Positions 1 to 8,296 of a stretch of 64,000 nucleotides of DNA are shown piece after piece. The stretch covers positions 5,029,501 through 5,093,500 of the forward strand of contig NZ_CP150207.1 of assembly GCF_037969765.1 (NCBI RefSeq), in the 5' to 3' direction. The position numbers were made by a program, and so were the translations under genes. This stretch comes from Paenibacillus sp. FSL W8-0186 (GTDB lineage: Bacteria; Bacillota; Bacilli; Paenibacillales; Paenibacillaceae). Position 1 is the first letter of the stretch, and every line of letters begins with the position of its first letter. The notes under the pieces were generated by a model. That model was not told where the DNA came from, made no database searches, and was given only the letters and a program-made list of their open reading frames with translations.

Positions 1-993
1 CGTCTCGCCAGCCTGGATGCCAAGCTCCTCGGCAGGGCTTCCCGGCAGCACCGCTAGCACTCTGAGCCCGTCAACAGGATGGACGAACAGCGGACTGCGC
101 TTCTGCTCCTCGAAACGGCTGAGCCAAACCAGTCCTTCATGTAAAAGAATGGCCGCCAGCGCAGCGGCAATCGTCAGCGGACTCCACCATGCGCTTAACA
201 GCGCCAACACCAGCATAATCGTCCCATAGCCGAGCAAACGGCCAGAAGACACCTTTGCTTTAGCCCGCGGCAGCAGTCCCGTAGTTACCTCCGAAAAGCC
301 AATCATAATAGGTAATGCAATCCACTGAAAGCCTTCCTGCCAGGCTTCCCCGCCGAATAACGGAGTCCATGGCAGCATAGCCCCCGTCGTGTGCGCCGGT
401 ATCATCAGAAACAGCGGAACCGGCCACAAGCTTTGCAATTGGTAGCCGCCAACCAGCTTGCCGCGCTTCCCTTCAAAAAACAACGGCCCCGCAAAGGATG
501 CCCCCTGCCAGCGCACCAGAAACCCTTCAGCTACATGCAGCACGGCTACCAGGCATAAAAGAGCCGGGATATTAAGCTCCCGGATCACGCGCAATATCTC
601 AGCAGTCCATCCCTGGCCTTGCAAGCCCGGAGCCAAATTAATAATAAACTGGGCTATGCCAAGCAGCCCCACTGCATAAGCCAGACATAAGTAGCGGACG
701 CGGAATAACAGGAGGAGCAGCGTAACAGCCCAAATGCAGATAATTCCTTCCACCGTTAAAGTCATACCGGTAAACAGCGAGACAAGCGAAACGAAGAGTC
801 CTGCCAAGAGTCCTCCCAGAACCGTACGCCAGGTCTGTACGCCCCAACTGTGCAGCCTGACATGAAACAGCTTGCGCTCCAGCAGCACCTGACGTCTATA
901 AATAAGCATCATTAGAATAATCGCAATATAATAGAACGGCTGCAAGAGAAGCTGCCCTGCCGCTTCAGCCAGCATCCACAGAACTTCAAGCAC
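1..993 (-). CDS. minJ: MinJ-like PDZ membrane protein, C-terminus cut by window edge
   Basis: The minus frame is open from 993 to the edge (331 codons), so the C-terminus is outside the window. The first ~285 residues are dominated by hydrophobic, membrane-spanning stretches (for example FYYIAIILMMLIY near the start). The last ~35 residues enter a PDZ fold, read as LRVLAVLPGSPAEELGIQAG. A polytopic membrane domain followed by PDZ, beside ctpB and ftsEX, matches Bacillus MinJ (YvjD), which links DivIVA to MinCD at division sites; the function here is inferred from that context. The start is uncertain: GTG at 993 or in-frame TTG at 1002, the latter 12 nt after a GGGAG ribosome site (1015-1019). 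A 10-bp satellite lies just upstream. Confidence 0.75.
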   Translation of the reverse strand, partial: MLEVLWMLAEAAGQLLLQPFYYIAIILMMLIYRRQVLLERKLFHVRLHSWGVQTWRTVLGGLLAGLFVSLVSLFTGMTLTVEGIICIWAVTLLLLLFRVRYLCLAYAVGLLGIAQFIINLAPGLQGQGWTAEILRVIRELNIPALLCLVAVLHVAEGFLVRWQGASFAGPLFFEGKRGKLVGGYQLQSLWPVPLFLMIPAHTTGAMLPWTPLFGGEAWQEGFQWIALPIMIGFSEVTTGLLPRAKAKVSSGRLLGYGTIMLVLALLSAWWSPLTIAAALAAILLHEGLVWLSRFEEQKRSPLFVHPVDGLRVLAVLPGSPAEELGIQAGET

Positions 994-1070
994 GGTATCC
1001 AAAAGGTATTCACGCTCCCATCCGTTTTACAAAAGGACATTCAGTATCAATCATTCATAACTTTCCAAGA

Positions 1071-1255
1071 TTACTCATGACTACTCATGGCTGCTCATGA
1101 CTACCCGGGTCTACTTAGGTCTACTTAGGTCTATTAGGTCTGTTAGGTCTGTTAGGTCTACTTTGGTCTACTTTGGTCTACTTTAATCTTCTTAGATCTA
1201 CTTAAATCTTCTTAGATCTACTTAGATCTGCTCAGCTGAGTTCAGCTCAGCTCTA
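1071..1255. repeat. Drifting 10-bp tandem repeat (about 18 units)
   Basis: The block reads as consecutive 9-10 bp units that change gradually along its length: CTACTCATGR, then CTACTTAGGT, CTGTTAGGT, CTACTTTGGT, and finally CTTCTTAGAT and CTACTTAGAT. The period is about one helical turn. It lies in the spacer between ctpB and minJ, ending about 50 bp upstream of the minJ ribosome site. It has no coding potential and is not a CRISPR, because there are no spacers. Confidence 0.8.
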
Positions 1256-1264
1256 CTTCGCGAT

Positions 1265-1450
1265 TTAACTGTATTACTTGTGTCTATTTTATCATTTTGC
1301 GCCGATTTGATAAAAATAGCTGTATTTTCTGTATCTAAACCACTGTTTGTTACTTTACTGTCCTGCAAGGCACATTTTAAGTACAGGAAATCCAGCTAAT
1401 TATACGTTAAACGTTAAAGTGCAGCTTTTAAATACAACAAATCCACTTAA
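1265..1450. repeat. Four copies of a degenerate ~24-bp intergenic repeat
   Basis: Copies at 1265-1289 and 1317-1340 read roughly TARCTGTATTNNYTGTRTCT on plus. Copies at 1375-1402 and 1426-1450 are inverted (core ATACAGGAAATCCAGCTAA). The 1375-1402 copy matches 63081-63108 at 27 of 28 positions by eye. Further relatives lie at 19783-19921 and 62969-63108. All are intergenic, irregularly spaced and in both orientations. The function is unknown. Confidence 0.65.
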
Positions 1451-1588
1451 ATTCTAACAGTTACTCCAGCTACCGTCCTGACAGTTACCCCGGCAACCAC
1501 CCTAAAGTTACCCCATCAAGTATCCTAACTCCACTAGCAGTCATTCTAAAGTTTTGATCAGCAAGGTCCTAACGGCTCCAGTGGCAGC

Positions 1589-1785
1589 CATCATACCGCC
1601 CCCACCTTTTAACGCTCCTGCAAAAACATAGGTCCCTACCATTTATCGCTCTTCAGGACCCATCATAACGCCCTACCATTAACCGTTCTCCAGGATCCAT
1701 CATAGCTCCCTACCATTTAACCGTTCCTCAGAACACCATCATAGCGCCCTGCTAATTGAGCCCGTCTCCAGCAATCATCCTAACG
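1589..1785. repeat. Degenerate ~37-bp tandem repeat
   Basis: The landmark CATCATA (or CATCCTA) recurs at 1589, 1661, 1698, 1737 and 1776, that is at spacings of 72 (two units), 37, 39 and 39. Each is followed by a variant of GCCCTACCATTTAACCGTTC. Weaker echoes continue leftward to about 1490. With the two repeat blocks above, this fills the 835-bp minJ-ctpB spacer, in which I see no gene. Confidence 0.6.
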
Positions 1786-1828
1786 TTCTCTGACAATCAC
1801 CTTGACGGCCCATCAACAATCCATCCTA

Positions 1829-1856
1829 AGAAAAAAGAAGGCTGAAATCAGCCCTC
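1829..1856 (-). terminator. Rho-independent terminator of ctpB
   Basis: On the minus strand the stem GGCTGA/TCAGCC is followed by CTTCTTTTTTCTT. It starts one base after the ctpB stop codon and separates ctpB from minJ. Confidence 0.85.
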
Positions 1857-3320
1857 TTATGGTTTCGACGCCGCTTGGGTTATTTCCTTCCGGATTTCCT
1901 CCAGGGCACGGTTCAATTGTGCATCATTCTTCGGATCGCGGATCAGCTCAATCAACTTGCTCTCCAGCTTCTCAGCTGTCTTGGCATCCAATTCGCCATC
2001 CGCGCGTATTCCTTGGTCGCTTTGGAACTTCTTCAGCGCACGCTCCGTATTCTTGTCAAAATAGCCATCTACCCGGCCCGGATCGTACCCGAGACCTTTG
2101 AGCATGACTTGCGCGCTCTTCACATCTTCGCCGAGCGTATCGAATTTGAAAGTCTTCTCTTTGTTAATCGGAGCTACCGAGAAGTAATCCGGCTGGGATA
2201 CGCTGATATCCGGCTGGATTCCTTTCTTGTGAATCCACTCTCCGTTTGGTGTCAGCCACTTGGCGATTGTGATTTTGAGCATGCTGCCGTCGCCCATCTC
2301 CTGGGAGTAGCTCGACTGGACAGTACCTTTGCCATAAGTCGGTTCCCCGACCAGCTTCGCTCCCGCTGATTCCTGCAGCGCACCCGCCAAAATCTCCGAA
2401 GCGCTGGCACTGCCTTTATTCGTTACTACGACGATCGGATAAGGTTTGCCTGAGCCTTCTGATAATGTGGCGTCACGGCGCCCGTTCTTATTTTCTACCT
2501 GAACGATTCCTTTGCCTTTTGGCACAAACAGCTCCGACATTTCGATGACGATCGGCAGCACACCGCCCGGATTATTCCGCACGTCGATGACCAGACCTTT
2601 CATCCCCTGCTGCTCCAATGCCTCCAGTTCTTTCTTGAAGCGGTTCGCCGTATTCATTGAGAACTCCGTAATTTCAATAACCCCGACATGATCCTTCTCC
2701 ATCCGGGCATACACCGTTTCCAGAGCGATATCGGCGCGTACAATCGTAAATTCCAGAGCTTCCGCTACTCCGGCACGCTTCACTTTGATTTTGGCTTCCG
2801 TTCCTTTAGGGCCGCGGATTTTGGCTACGGCCTCATTCAGGGTAAGACCTTCAAACGATTCGCCGTTCACCGACAACAAAATGTCCTTCGGCTTGATGCC
2901 GGCCTTCTCCGCCGGAGAACCCTTGATGGGCGACACGACGACGACATTGCCGTTCTCACTCGATACCTCCGCGCCGATTCCCGTAAAGGATCCTTCGATT
3001 TGTTCGGAAAATTGCTGAGCCGTTGCCCCGGCCATATATGAAGAGAAGGGATCATCCAGCGCATTCATCATGCCATTGATGGCGCCATCCACGAGCTTGC
3101 TGCGATCCACTTTTTCCACATAGTTCTTAGTTACCAGATCAAGCGCCGTCTCGATTTTCTTAATATCACTCTTTGGCTGTCCGCCGATATCCGCAAACAA
3201 GCCACTGGACAGCTGTCCCGAGCCAGCCAAGCTCCATTGGCCCGTCAAAGTCACGGTGAGAAGACTACTAACCACCATAGCAACCAATACGAGTAAAGTA
3301 ACTGTGCGTCCTTTGAACAT
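1857..3320 (-). CDS. ctpB: S41 carboxy-terminal processing protease (CtpB-like)
   Basis: Membrane-anchored serine peptidase of the C-terminal processing family. An N-terminal hydrophobic anchor (about residues 5-28) is followed by a PDZ domain (~90-185). The S41 core carries the serine loop GSASASE (near residue 305) and the general-base lysine in PTYGKGTVQ (near 331). A peptidoglycan-binding domain (PF01471 type, about 395-460) closes the protein, which is the usual CtpA/CtpB length and order. In Bacillus CtpB works in sigma-K signalling during sporulation; that role here is inferred from synteny. I chose ATG at 3320 because AGGCGGTGAT sits 7 nt upstream; an in-frame GTG at 3332 would fall inside that ribosome site. 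It has its own terminator and is separated from the EnvC-FtsXE genes by another. Confidence 0.93.
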   Translation of the reverse strand: MFKGRTVTLLVLVAMVVSSLLTVTLTGQWSLAGSGQLSSGLFADIGGQPKSDIKKIETALDLVTKNYVEKVDRSKLVDGAINGMMNALDDPFSSYMAGATAQQFSEQIEGSFTGIGAEVSSENGNVVVVSPIKGSPAEKAGIKPKDILLSVNGESFEGLTLNEAVAKIRGPKGTEAKIKVKRAGVAEALEFTIVRADIALETVYARMEKDHVGVIEITEFSMNTANRFKKELEALEQQGMKGLVIDVRNNPGGVLPIVIEMSELFVPKGKGIVQVENKNGRRDATLSEGSGKPYPIVVVTNKGSASASEILAGALQESAGAKLVGEPTYGKGTVQSSYSQEMGDGSMLKITIAKWLTPNGEWIHKKGIQPDISVSQPDYFSVAPINKEKTFKFDTLGEDVKSAQVMLKGLGYDPGRVDGYFDKNTERALKKFQSDQGIRADGELDAKTAEKLESKLIELIRDPKNDAQLNRALEEIRKEITQAASKP

Positions 3321-3426
3321 CAGTAAAATCACCGCCTCTGTTTAATCCGGCCGACCCGAAGCCCACCTGTAATAACCATCATAGTATATGTTTAGCTTGT
3401 ACGGAATATATACAACGAGTAAAGAA

Positions 3427-3465
3427 GGAAAAACGGATATTCGTCCTGAATAGACGGTATCCGTT
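3427..3465 (-). terminator. Terminator of the ftsE-ftsX-envC unit
   Basis: Minus-strand stem AACGGATA/TATCCGTT with an inner CGTC/GACG pairing, followed by TTTCC. It lies 55 bp after the M23 gene stop. Confidence 0.7.
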
Positions 3466-3520
3466 AATAAACGCATAATACTATTTTATAAGTGCTGGAT
3501 ACAAATGTCCAACGATTCCG

Positions 3521-4765
3521 CTACAAATACGGGGATGGGTCTACAGGGCTCCCGTTGATCCGCACTTCAAAGTGCAGATGCGGTCCTGTGGAGTTTCCTG
3601 TGCTGCCCACCTCGGCAATCTTCTGTCCGCGCTTGACCTTATCGCCCTTCTCGACCTTGATGCCGCCGTTGCGGATATGTCCGTACAGCGTCCAGACGTT
3701 GTCCCCGTGATCAATGATCACCGTGTTGCCATAGCCGCTCCACCACTCGGCAACGATAACCACGCCGCCTTCAGCCGCCCGGATATCCGTTCCTTGCGGA
3801 GCCGCAAGATCCACTCCCGTATGCTTCTTCACCTGTCCTGAGATGGGGTGAACCCGGGTGCCATAGTTGGAGGACAAGCGCGCACCGCTGACCGGCAGCG
3901 CCATCGAGCCGCCGTTTCCTTTAAATCCGCCGGAGCCGGAAGAGGAGCTCTTCTTATAAGTATACACTTGCGCAGCCTTGAGCTTGTTCTTCTCCTTCTC
4001 CAGAGCCGCGCGCTTCGTGGCCAGTTCTACGAGAAGCTTCTCCTGCTCCTCGCTGATATCATCCGATTCCTCGATCTCGGCATGATACTTCGCAATCAGC
4101 TGCTGCTTCTCGATTTCCTTCTGCTGCAGCTCGCTTCTGCGGGCTTCCGCATCCGCGTACAACTGCTTGACCTTCGCATAATCCTGCTCCAGTTGAGCCT
4201 TCTGCTCTTCAATCAGCAGCTTGTCCTGCTTATGCTCCTTAAGCAAGAGCTGGTCCTGATTCGCGATCGCCTGCAGCGAGTCGGCCCGCTCCAGGAAATC
4301 CGTGAAGCTGGTTGATGACAGCAGCACATCGAGATACGATACCGCCCCGTCGGTATACATCAAACGTACGCGGGAATCCAGCAGACCAGAACGCTCCTCA
4401 ATCCGCGTCTCCGTCTCGCTCAGCTTGACCGCTGTCTCTCTGAGATTCTCTTCCGTATCATGAATCTGCAAGGAGATTTTGGCCAGCTCCGCGCTCACGA
4501 CATCCATCTGTCTAAGAACTTCATTGAGATAATTCTTGTTCTTGTTAACGTAATGCTGAGCTTCCTGCTTCTGCTGGGCGGCCTTTTCCTGCTGCTGCTT
4601 GGCCTTCTTCGCCTGCTCCTGCAACTGCTTCAGCTCTTTATCGATTTGGTTTATTGTTTTGCTCTTAGCATACCCATTGTCAGGCTGGAAGATAATAACG
4701 GCTAAAGCGACAACGACTACAACGGAAATCCACTTTTTCAACTTCGCTTCCCCATCCTTCTTCAT
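3521..4765 (-). CDS. EnvC-like murein hydrolase activator, coiled coil plus M23 (LytM) domain
   Basis: Secreted or membrane-tethered protein: an N-terminal hydrophobic signal segment (VVVVVALAVIIF), about 230 residues of charged, Gln/Glu/Lys-rich coiled coil, a Ser/Gly linker, then a C-terminal M23 domain. The M23 domain keeps zinc and catalytic motifs: HTGVDLAAP near residue 315 and HLHFEVR near 398. Coiled coil plus LytM directly downstream of FtsEX is the arrangement of EnvC/PcsB-type partners that couple FtsEX ATPase cycles to wall cleavage, so I infer the same role. The start is uncertain: the ATG at 4765 has no clear ribosome site, while TTG at 4741 (giving a typical signal peptide beginning LKKWIS) follows a purine-rich GGATGGGG. 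The next gene upstream, ftsX, ends about 107 bp away. Confidence 0.9.
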   Translation of the reverse strand: MKKDGEAKLKKWISVVVVVALAVIIFQPDNGYAKSKTINQIDKELKQLQEQAKKAKQQQEKAAQQKQEAQHYVNKNKNYLNEVLRQMDVVSAELAKISLQIHDTEENLRETAVKLSETETRIEERSGLLDSRVRLMYTDGAVSYLDVLLSSTSFTDFLERADSLQAIANQDQLLLKEHKQDKLLIEEQKAQLEQDYAKVKQLYADAEARRSELQQKEIEKQQLIAKYHAEIEESDDISEEQEKLLVELATKRAALEKEKNKLKAAQVYTYKKSSSSGSGGFKGNGGSMALPVSGARLSSNYGTRVHPISGQVKKHTGVDLAAPQGTDIRAAEGGVVIVAEWWSGYGNTVIIDHGDNVWTLYGHIRNGGIKVEKGDKVKRGQKIAEVGSTGNSTGPHLHFEVRINGSPVDPSPYL

Positions 4766-4871
4766 TTTGTTCTTGCATTCATCATTTCTGGCTTAAGAAA
4801 AGCACCGATCCCTTGCCATTCCCGGATGTAGTCGTCCAATTCTTCTTAACGCTGCTTTTCTATCAATTCAA

Positions 4872-5786
4872 TTACACTTTAAGAAATCTGCGTATAGAAA
4901 CTGTGCTTCCCCATATTCCGATGAGCAGACCCAGCCCGATCAACAATACCCCGATCTGGAATCCGACCTCATCCAGCGAAACGAGATGGAAAGCCAATGT
5001 GATGTCCTCTTTAACCGAAATGGCCAGCTGGTTGTATCCGAAAAATAGAACGCCGACGGTAATTACCGAGCCAATCAGTCCGATCAGCGCACCCTCCACA
5101 AAGAACGGCCAACGAATAAACATATTCGTCGCACCCACCAGCTTCATGATGCCGATTTCCCGGCGACGGGCCAATATCGTTACGCGAATCGTATTGGAAA
5201 TCAGGAACATGGCCATCAGGCCGAGGCCTGCAACAAAGGCAAAGCCGATATTGCGAACGGCGCGGGTTATCTTGAACAGCTTCTCCGTCGTTCCTTGCCC
5301 GTATCTTACTTTATATATCGGTTCATCCGGATATTTCGTGTTGAGCTGCTCGATCTTGGAAGCGACGAACGGAACCGTCGTCGGTTCAACGACCTCCACC
5401 TGCAGCGTATCCGGAATTGGATTCGTATTTTCGTCATATCCCTCGAGCAGGTCCTTGCCCTCTTCCCCGAGCTGTTCACGGAAGTCCTTAAGCCCCTCCG
5501 CCTTGGATATGAAGGTTACCTTACTCACTTCCTCCATCGCCGCGATATCGTTATGCAGCTTCTGCCGCATGCTGTCATCGACGTTGGAATTCAGGTACGT
5601 CTTGATTTGCACCATGCTGTCCGCATCATCCGCGAACGCATTAACGTTAAGCACTAATAAAATGAATACACCTAAAATAAATAACGACACAACGATGGAC
5701 GTAACGGAAGCTACCGACATCCAGCCGTTGCGGAAAACATTTTTCGAACCTTCCCGAAAGTGACGAAGGAGGGTGTTAAAACTCAT
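4872..5786 (-). CDS. ftsX: Cell-division ABC transporter permease FtsX
   Basis: About 304 residues with the FtsX plan: a cytoplasmic N-terminus ([13 protein letters not shown]), a first membrane helix near residue 25-45, an extracellular domain of about 110 residues, then three further helices in an ABC2/MacB-type C-terminal domain containing the coupling region ARRREIGIMKLVGAT. With FtsE it forms the complex that gates peptidoglycan hydrolases at the division site. I place the start at ATG 5786, with GAGGGG 9 nt upstream; an ATG two codons earlier leaves too little spacing. The gene overlaps the end of ftsE by 11 bp, indicating translational coupling. Confidence 0.95.
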   Translation of the reverse strand: MSFNTLLRHFREGSKNVFRNGWMSVASVTSIVVSLFILGVFILLVLNVNAFADDADSMVQIKTYLNSNVDDSMRQKLHNDIAAMEEVSKVTFISKAEGLKDFREQLGEEGKDLLEGYDENTNPIPDTLQVEVVEPTTVPFVASKIEQLNTKYPDEPIYKVRYGQGTTEKLFKITRAVRNIGFAFVAGLGLMAMFLISNTIRVTILARRREIGIMKLVGATNMFIRWPFFVEGALIGLIGSVITVGVLFFGYNQLAISVKEDITLAFHLVSLDEVGFQIGVLLIGLGLLIGIWGSTVSIRRFLKV

Positions 5787-6462
5787 AACCATATTCCCCT
5801 CTCTGTTCGTCCCGAACAATTTGCCCGTGCTCGATAGCGATAACCCGCTTCCGCATGCTGTTCACGATCTCTTTGTTATGGGTAGCCATCACAATCGTCG
5901 TACCCCTGAAATTGATCTCATCGAGCAGCTGCATAATCCCCCATGAAGTCTCCGGGTCTAGATTTCCGGTAGGCTCGTCCGCAATAATTACGGACGGATT
6001 GTTGACGATCGCCCTGGCGATGGCCACACGCTGCTGCTCTCCCCCCGACAACTGGGACGGATCGCGGTTTGCCTTGTTCTTGAGTCCGACGAGATCAAGC
6101 ACTTCCATCACACGCTTCTTGATGACTTTCTTCGGCGCTTCGATGACTTCCAGCGCAAAGGCTACGTTCTCGTAAGCGGTCAGCTTGGGCAGCAGCCGGA
6201 AATCCTGGAAGATCACGCCGATATTGCGGCGGACATAAGGGATTTTCCGCTGTTTCAGCCTGCCGATATTGAAGCCGTTGACGGAAATTTGTCCTTTCGT
6301 GGGTACTTCCTCGCGATATATGAGCTTCATGAAAGTCGATTTCCCCGCACCAGAGGGACCGACGACATATACGAATTCATTGCGGTCTATCTGAACCGAG
6401 ACGCCGCGAAGGGCGTGAGTTCCATTCGGATAGGTCTTATAAACATCCTGCATTTCTATCAA
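5776..6462 (-). CDS. ftsE: Cell-division ABC transporter ATPase FtsE
   Basis: A 228-residue ABC ATPase with Walker [10 protein letters not shown] (about residue 36), ABC signature LSGGEQQR (~139), Walker [13 protein letters not shown] and switch histidine in MATHNKEIV. The N-terminus [14 protein letters not shown] is that of Bacillus FtsE. Translation starts at TTG 6462, 9 nt after AGGA. It is first in the ftsE-ftsX-M23 unit; a 0.2-kb divergent spacer separates it from the plus-strand vanW gene. Confidence 0.96.
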   Translation of the reverse strand: MIEMQDVYKTYPNGTHALRGVSVQIDRNEFVYVVGPSGAGKSTFMKLIYREEVPTKGQISVNGFNIGRLKQRKIPYVRRNIGVIFQDFRLLPKLTAYENVAFALEVIEAPKKVIKKRVMEVLDLVGLKNKANRDPSQLSGGEQQRVAIARAIVNNPSVIIADEPTGNLDPETSWGIMQLLDEINFRGTTIVMATHNKEIVNSMRKRVIAIEHGQIVRDEQRGEYGYEF

Positions 6463-6575
6463 TTCATCACGTCCTAAACCTTGATTCCTTAGTCTGTAGG
6501 CTGCTGTATTTCATTTCGACACTTTCCAGCCAATTCCTTTAAAAGCTGAGTTATTTCATCAGCCCGTTTTTTATT

Positions 6576-6591
6576 GTAACAAATATGTTAC
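6576..6591. promoter_or_regulatory. Inverted repeat in the ftsE/vanW divergent spacer
   Basis: GTAACA-AATA-TGTTAC is a perfect 6-bp-arm palindrome between the two divergent genes. It could be an operator for either gene. No protein is assigned. Confidence 0.35.
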
Positions 6592-6684
6592 CTTTTGAGT
6601 ACCCTGAACGGCCGAAAGTTTCCAGAATTTCATCATATATATGTTTGTACGCTGCCATGTTCTCGAATTGGAAAGGAGATGCGC

Positions 6685-8154
6685 ATGAAGAGATTGCACC
6701 TTGTAACTATTTTGTTTTCTTGCGTTCTGCTTCTGTGGTCTGTTGTCTTTGGAGCTATATTTGTATATGCCAGCCGGGATACCGTGCCGCCCGGCGTCTC
6801 GATAAATGGATTGGATATCGGCAGTTTGAAACGGGACAAAGCCGTGGCTTTGGTAGAGGAAATGATCCTGAAAATGGAGCAAGAGAAGGTTGTCGTTACG
6901 GTACAGCAAACCAAAGTCAATTCAACATGGAAAGAGCTTGGCGTGCAATATGACGCCTCCCATTTCTACAACGAGCTTGACCGATTGTTTGAAGGTTCTC
7001 TATGGGAACGGGCGAAGGCCAGGTGGCATTTCCCCAAGCCCTGGGAACTGCATGTAAATTTGGACGAAAAAAAACTGCGCAGGCTGTTTACGCCACAGTG
7101 GGAGCAGAGCCGTTTCGGCAGCCCTACCGATGCCGTGCGCCTCATTTCCCAAGCCGACAAAATCACTTATCTGCCAGAGCGCTCCGTCAGCCGGATCGAT
7201 TGGATTACTTTTGGAGCCATGATTCAGCAGCGCAGTCTGAAGGCTCTGCACCAAGAGAGCATACCCGATGAGAGAACCCGCCAGGCCAAGCAGGGGCTGC
7301 CTGTTCTTGAAGTACCGCTCTACACCCTCCGGCCCAAGGTGACCCTGGAGAGCCTGCACCAGCAGGGCATCGAGCGGAAGATCACCGAGTTCACGACCGG
7401 TCTGCACGGAAGCGGGGAAGGTCGGCGGCATAATATTGAAGCAGCAGCACGCACAATCGATGGAATGGTATTGGCTCCGGGGGAAACCTTTAATTACGAG
7501 CAGGTCATTAAGACTGCGGAGGACAAGTACGGCTTCCGGGAGGCCCCGGTCATTTTTGGCGGCAGGCTCGTTCCTGGTGTCGGAGGAGGCATTTGCCAAG
7601 TGTCCAGCACACTCTACAATGCCGTTATTCTGGCCGGATTGGATATCGTAGAGAGACGCAATCACACGCTGCCCGTCAGTTACGTTGCTAAAGGTCTGGA
7701 TGCCACGTTTGCGAGGGGATATATCAATTTCCGCTTCAAAAATACGACCGGGCGCCACCTCCTCATTCATTCCCGGGTGAAAGACGACCAGTTGACCGTT
7801 AAGCTGTTCGGCGATGCGCCGGGCGACATCACTTATGATGTCGAATCCCTCACTACCCGGACGATTCCCGCCCCTACGAAATACGTTGCCAATCCCTCCC
7901 TTGCTCCCGGAACTGAAGAAAAGATTATCGAAGGCAAACCTGGCTATATTGTCGAATCCTACCGGATCAAAAAAATATCCGGCAAACCCGTAAGCAAAGT
8001 CAAGTTATCCCGGGATACCTATCCGCCTCAGCCTACCGTCATCGCCATTGCACCTGAAAACACGGGAAACACTCCGGCACCCTCAACGCCGGGCTCGCAC
8101 GGCACGGCTCCAAAGCTCCTGCTGGAGGATGGCGTAAACGGGCCAAGCTTTTAA
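6685..8154 (+). CDS. VanW family wall-associated protein with G5-like C-terminus
   Basis: About 489 residues: an N-terminal membrane anchor or uncleaved signal (LVTILFSCVLLLWSVVFGAI), a peptidoglycan-binding-4-like region (~40-220), then a VanW domain (~235-380) with the diagnostic GGGICQVSSTLYNA. The final ~100 residues look like a G5/beta-rich module ending in a Pro/Thr-rich tail. VanW proteins occur in glycopeptide-resistance loci and widely in Firmicutes envelopes; their biochemical role is not settled. The start is ATG 6685, just after AAGGAG (6673-6678). Starts further upstream would add a non-hydrophobic leader. It is divergent from ftsE and followed 140 bp later by the MFS gene. Confidence 0.88.
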   Translation: MKRLHLVTILFSCVLLLWSVVFGAIFVYASRDTVPPGVSINGLDIGSLKRDKAVALVEEMILKMEQEKVVVTVQQTKVNSTWKELGVQYDASHFYNELDRLFEGSLWERAKARWHFPKPWELHVNLDEKKLRRLFTPQWEQSRFGSPTDAVRLISQADKITYLPERSVSRIDWITFGAMIQQRSLKALHQESIPDERTRQAKQGLPVLEVPLYTLRPKVTLESLHQQGIERKITEFTTGLHGSGEGRRHNIEAAARTIDGMVLAPGETFNYEQVIKTAEDKYGFREAPVIFGGRLVPGVGGGICQVSSTLYNAVILAGLDIVERRNHTLPVSYVAKGLDATFARGYINFRFKNTTGRHLLIHSRVKDDQLTVKLFGDAPGDITYDVESLTTRTIPAPTKYVANPSLAPGTEEKIIEGKPGYIVESYRIKKISGKPVSKVKLSRDTYPPQPTVIAIAPENTGNTPAPSTPGSHGTAPKLLLEDGVNGPSF

Positions 8155-8296
8155 ACGCAAAGGGATTCACTTTACCACGAGGAAATATATTAGGCTTTTT
8201 CCCTAACTTGACTATTGCTTGTAAAAGTTTTCATATGTTAAGGTTAAGCCAATTTTAATAAGCACGGCAACATTGATCAGGAGGAGTACTACAGCT

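Noticed and set aside
1071..1800. CRISPR array
   Set aside because: Units are contiguous or irregularly spaced, with no unique spacers of constant length, and no cas genes are present.
8205..8250. sigma-A promoter (TTGACT...TATGTT) for the MFS gene
   Set aside because: The spacer is about 20 nt, too long for a confident call.
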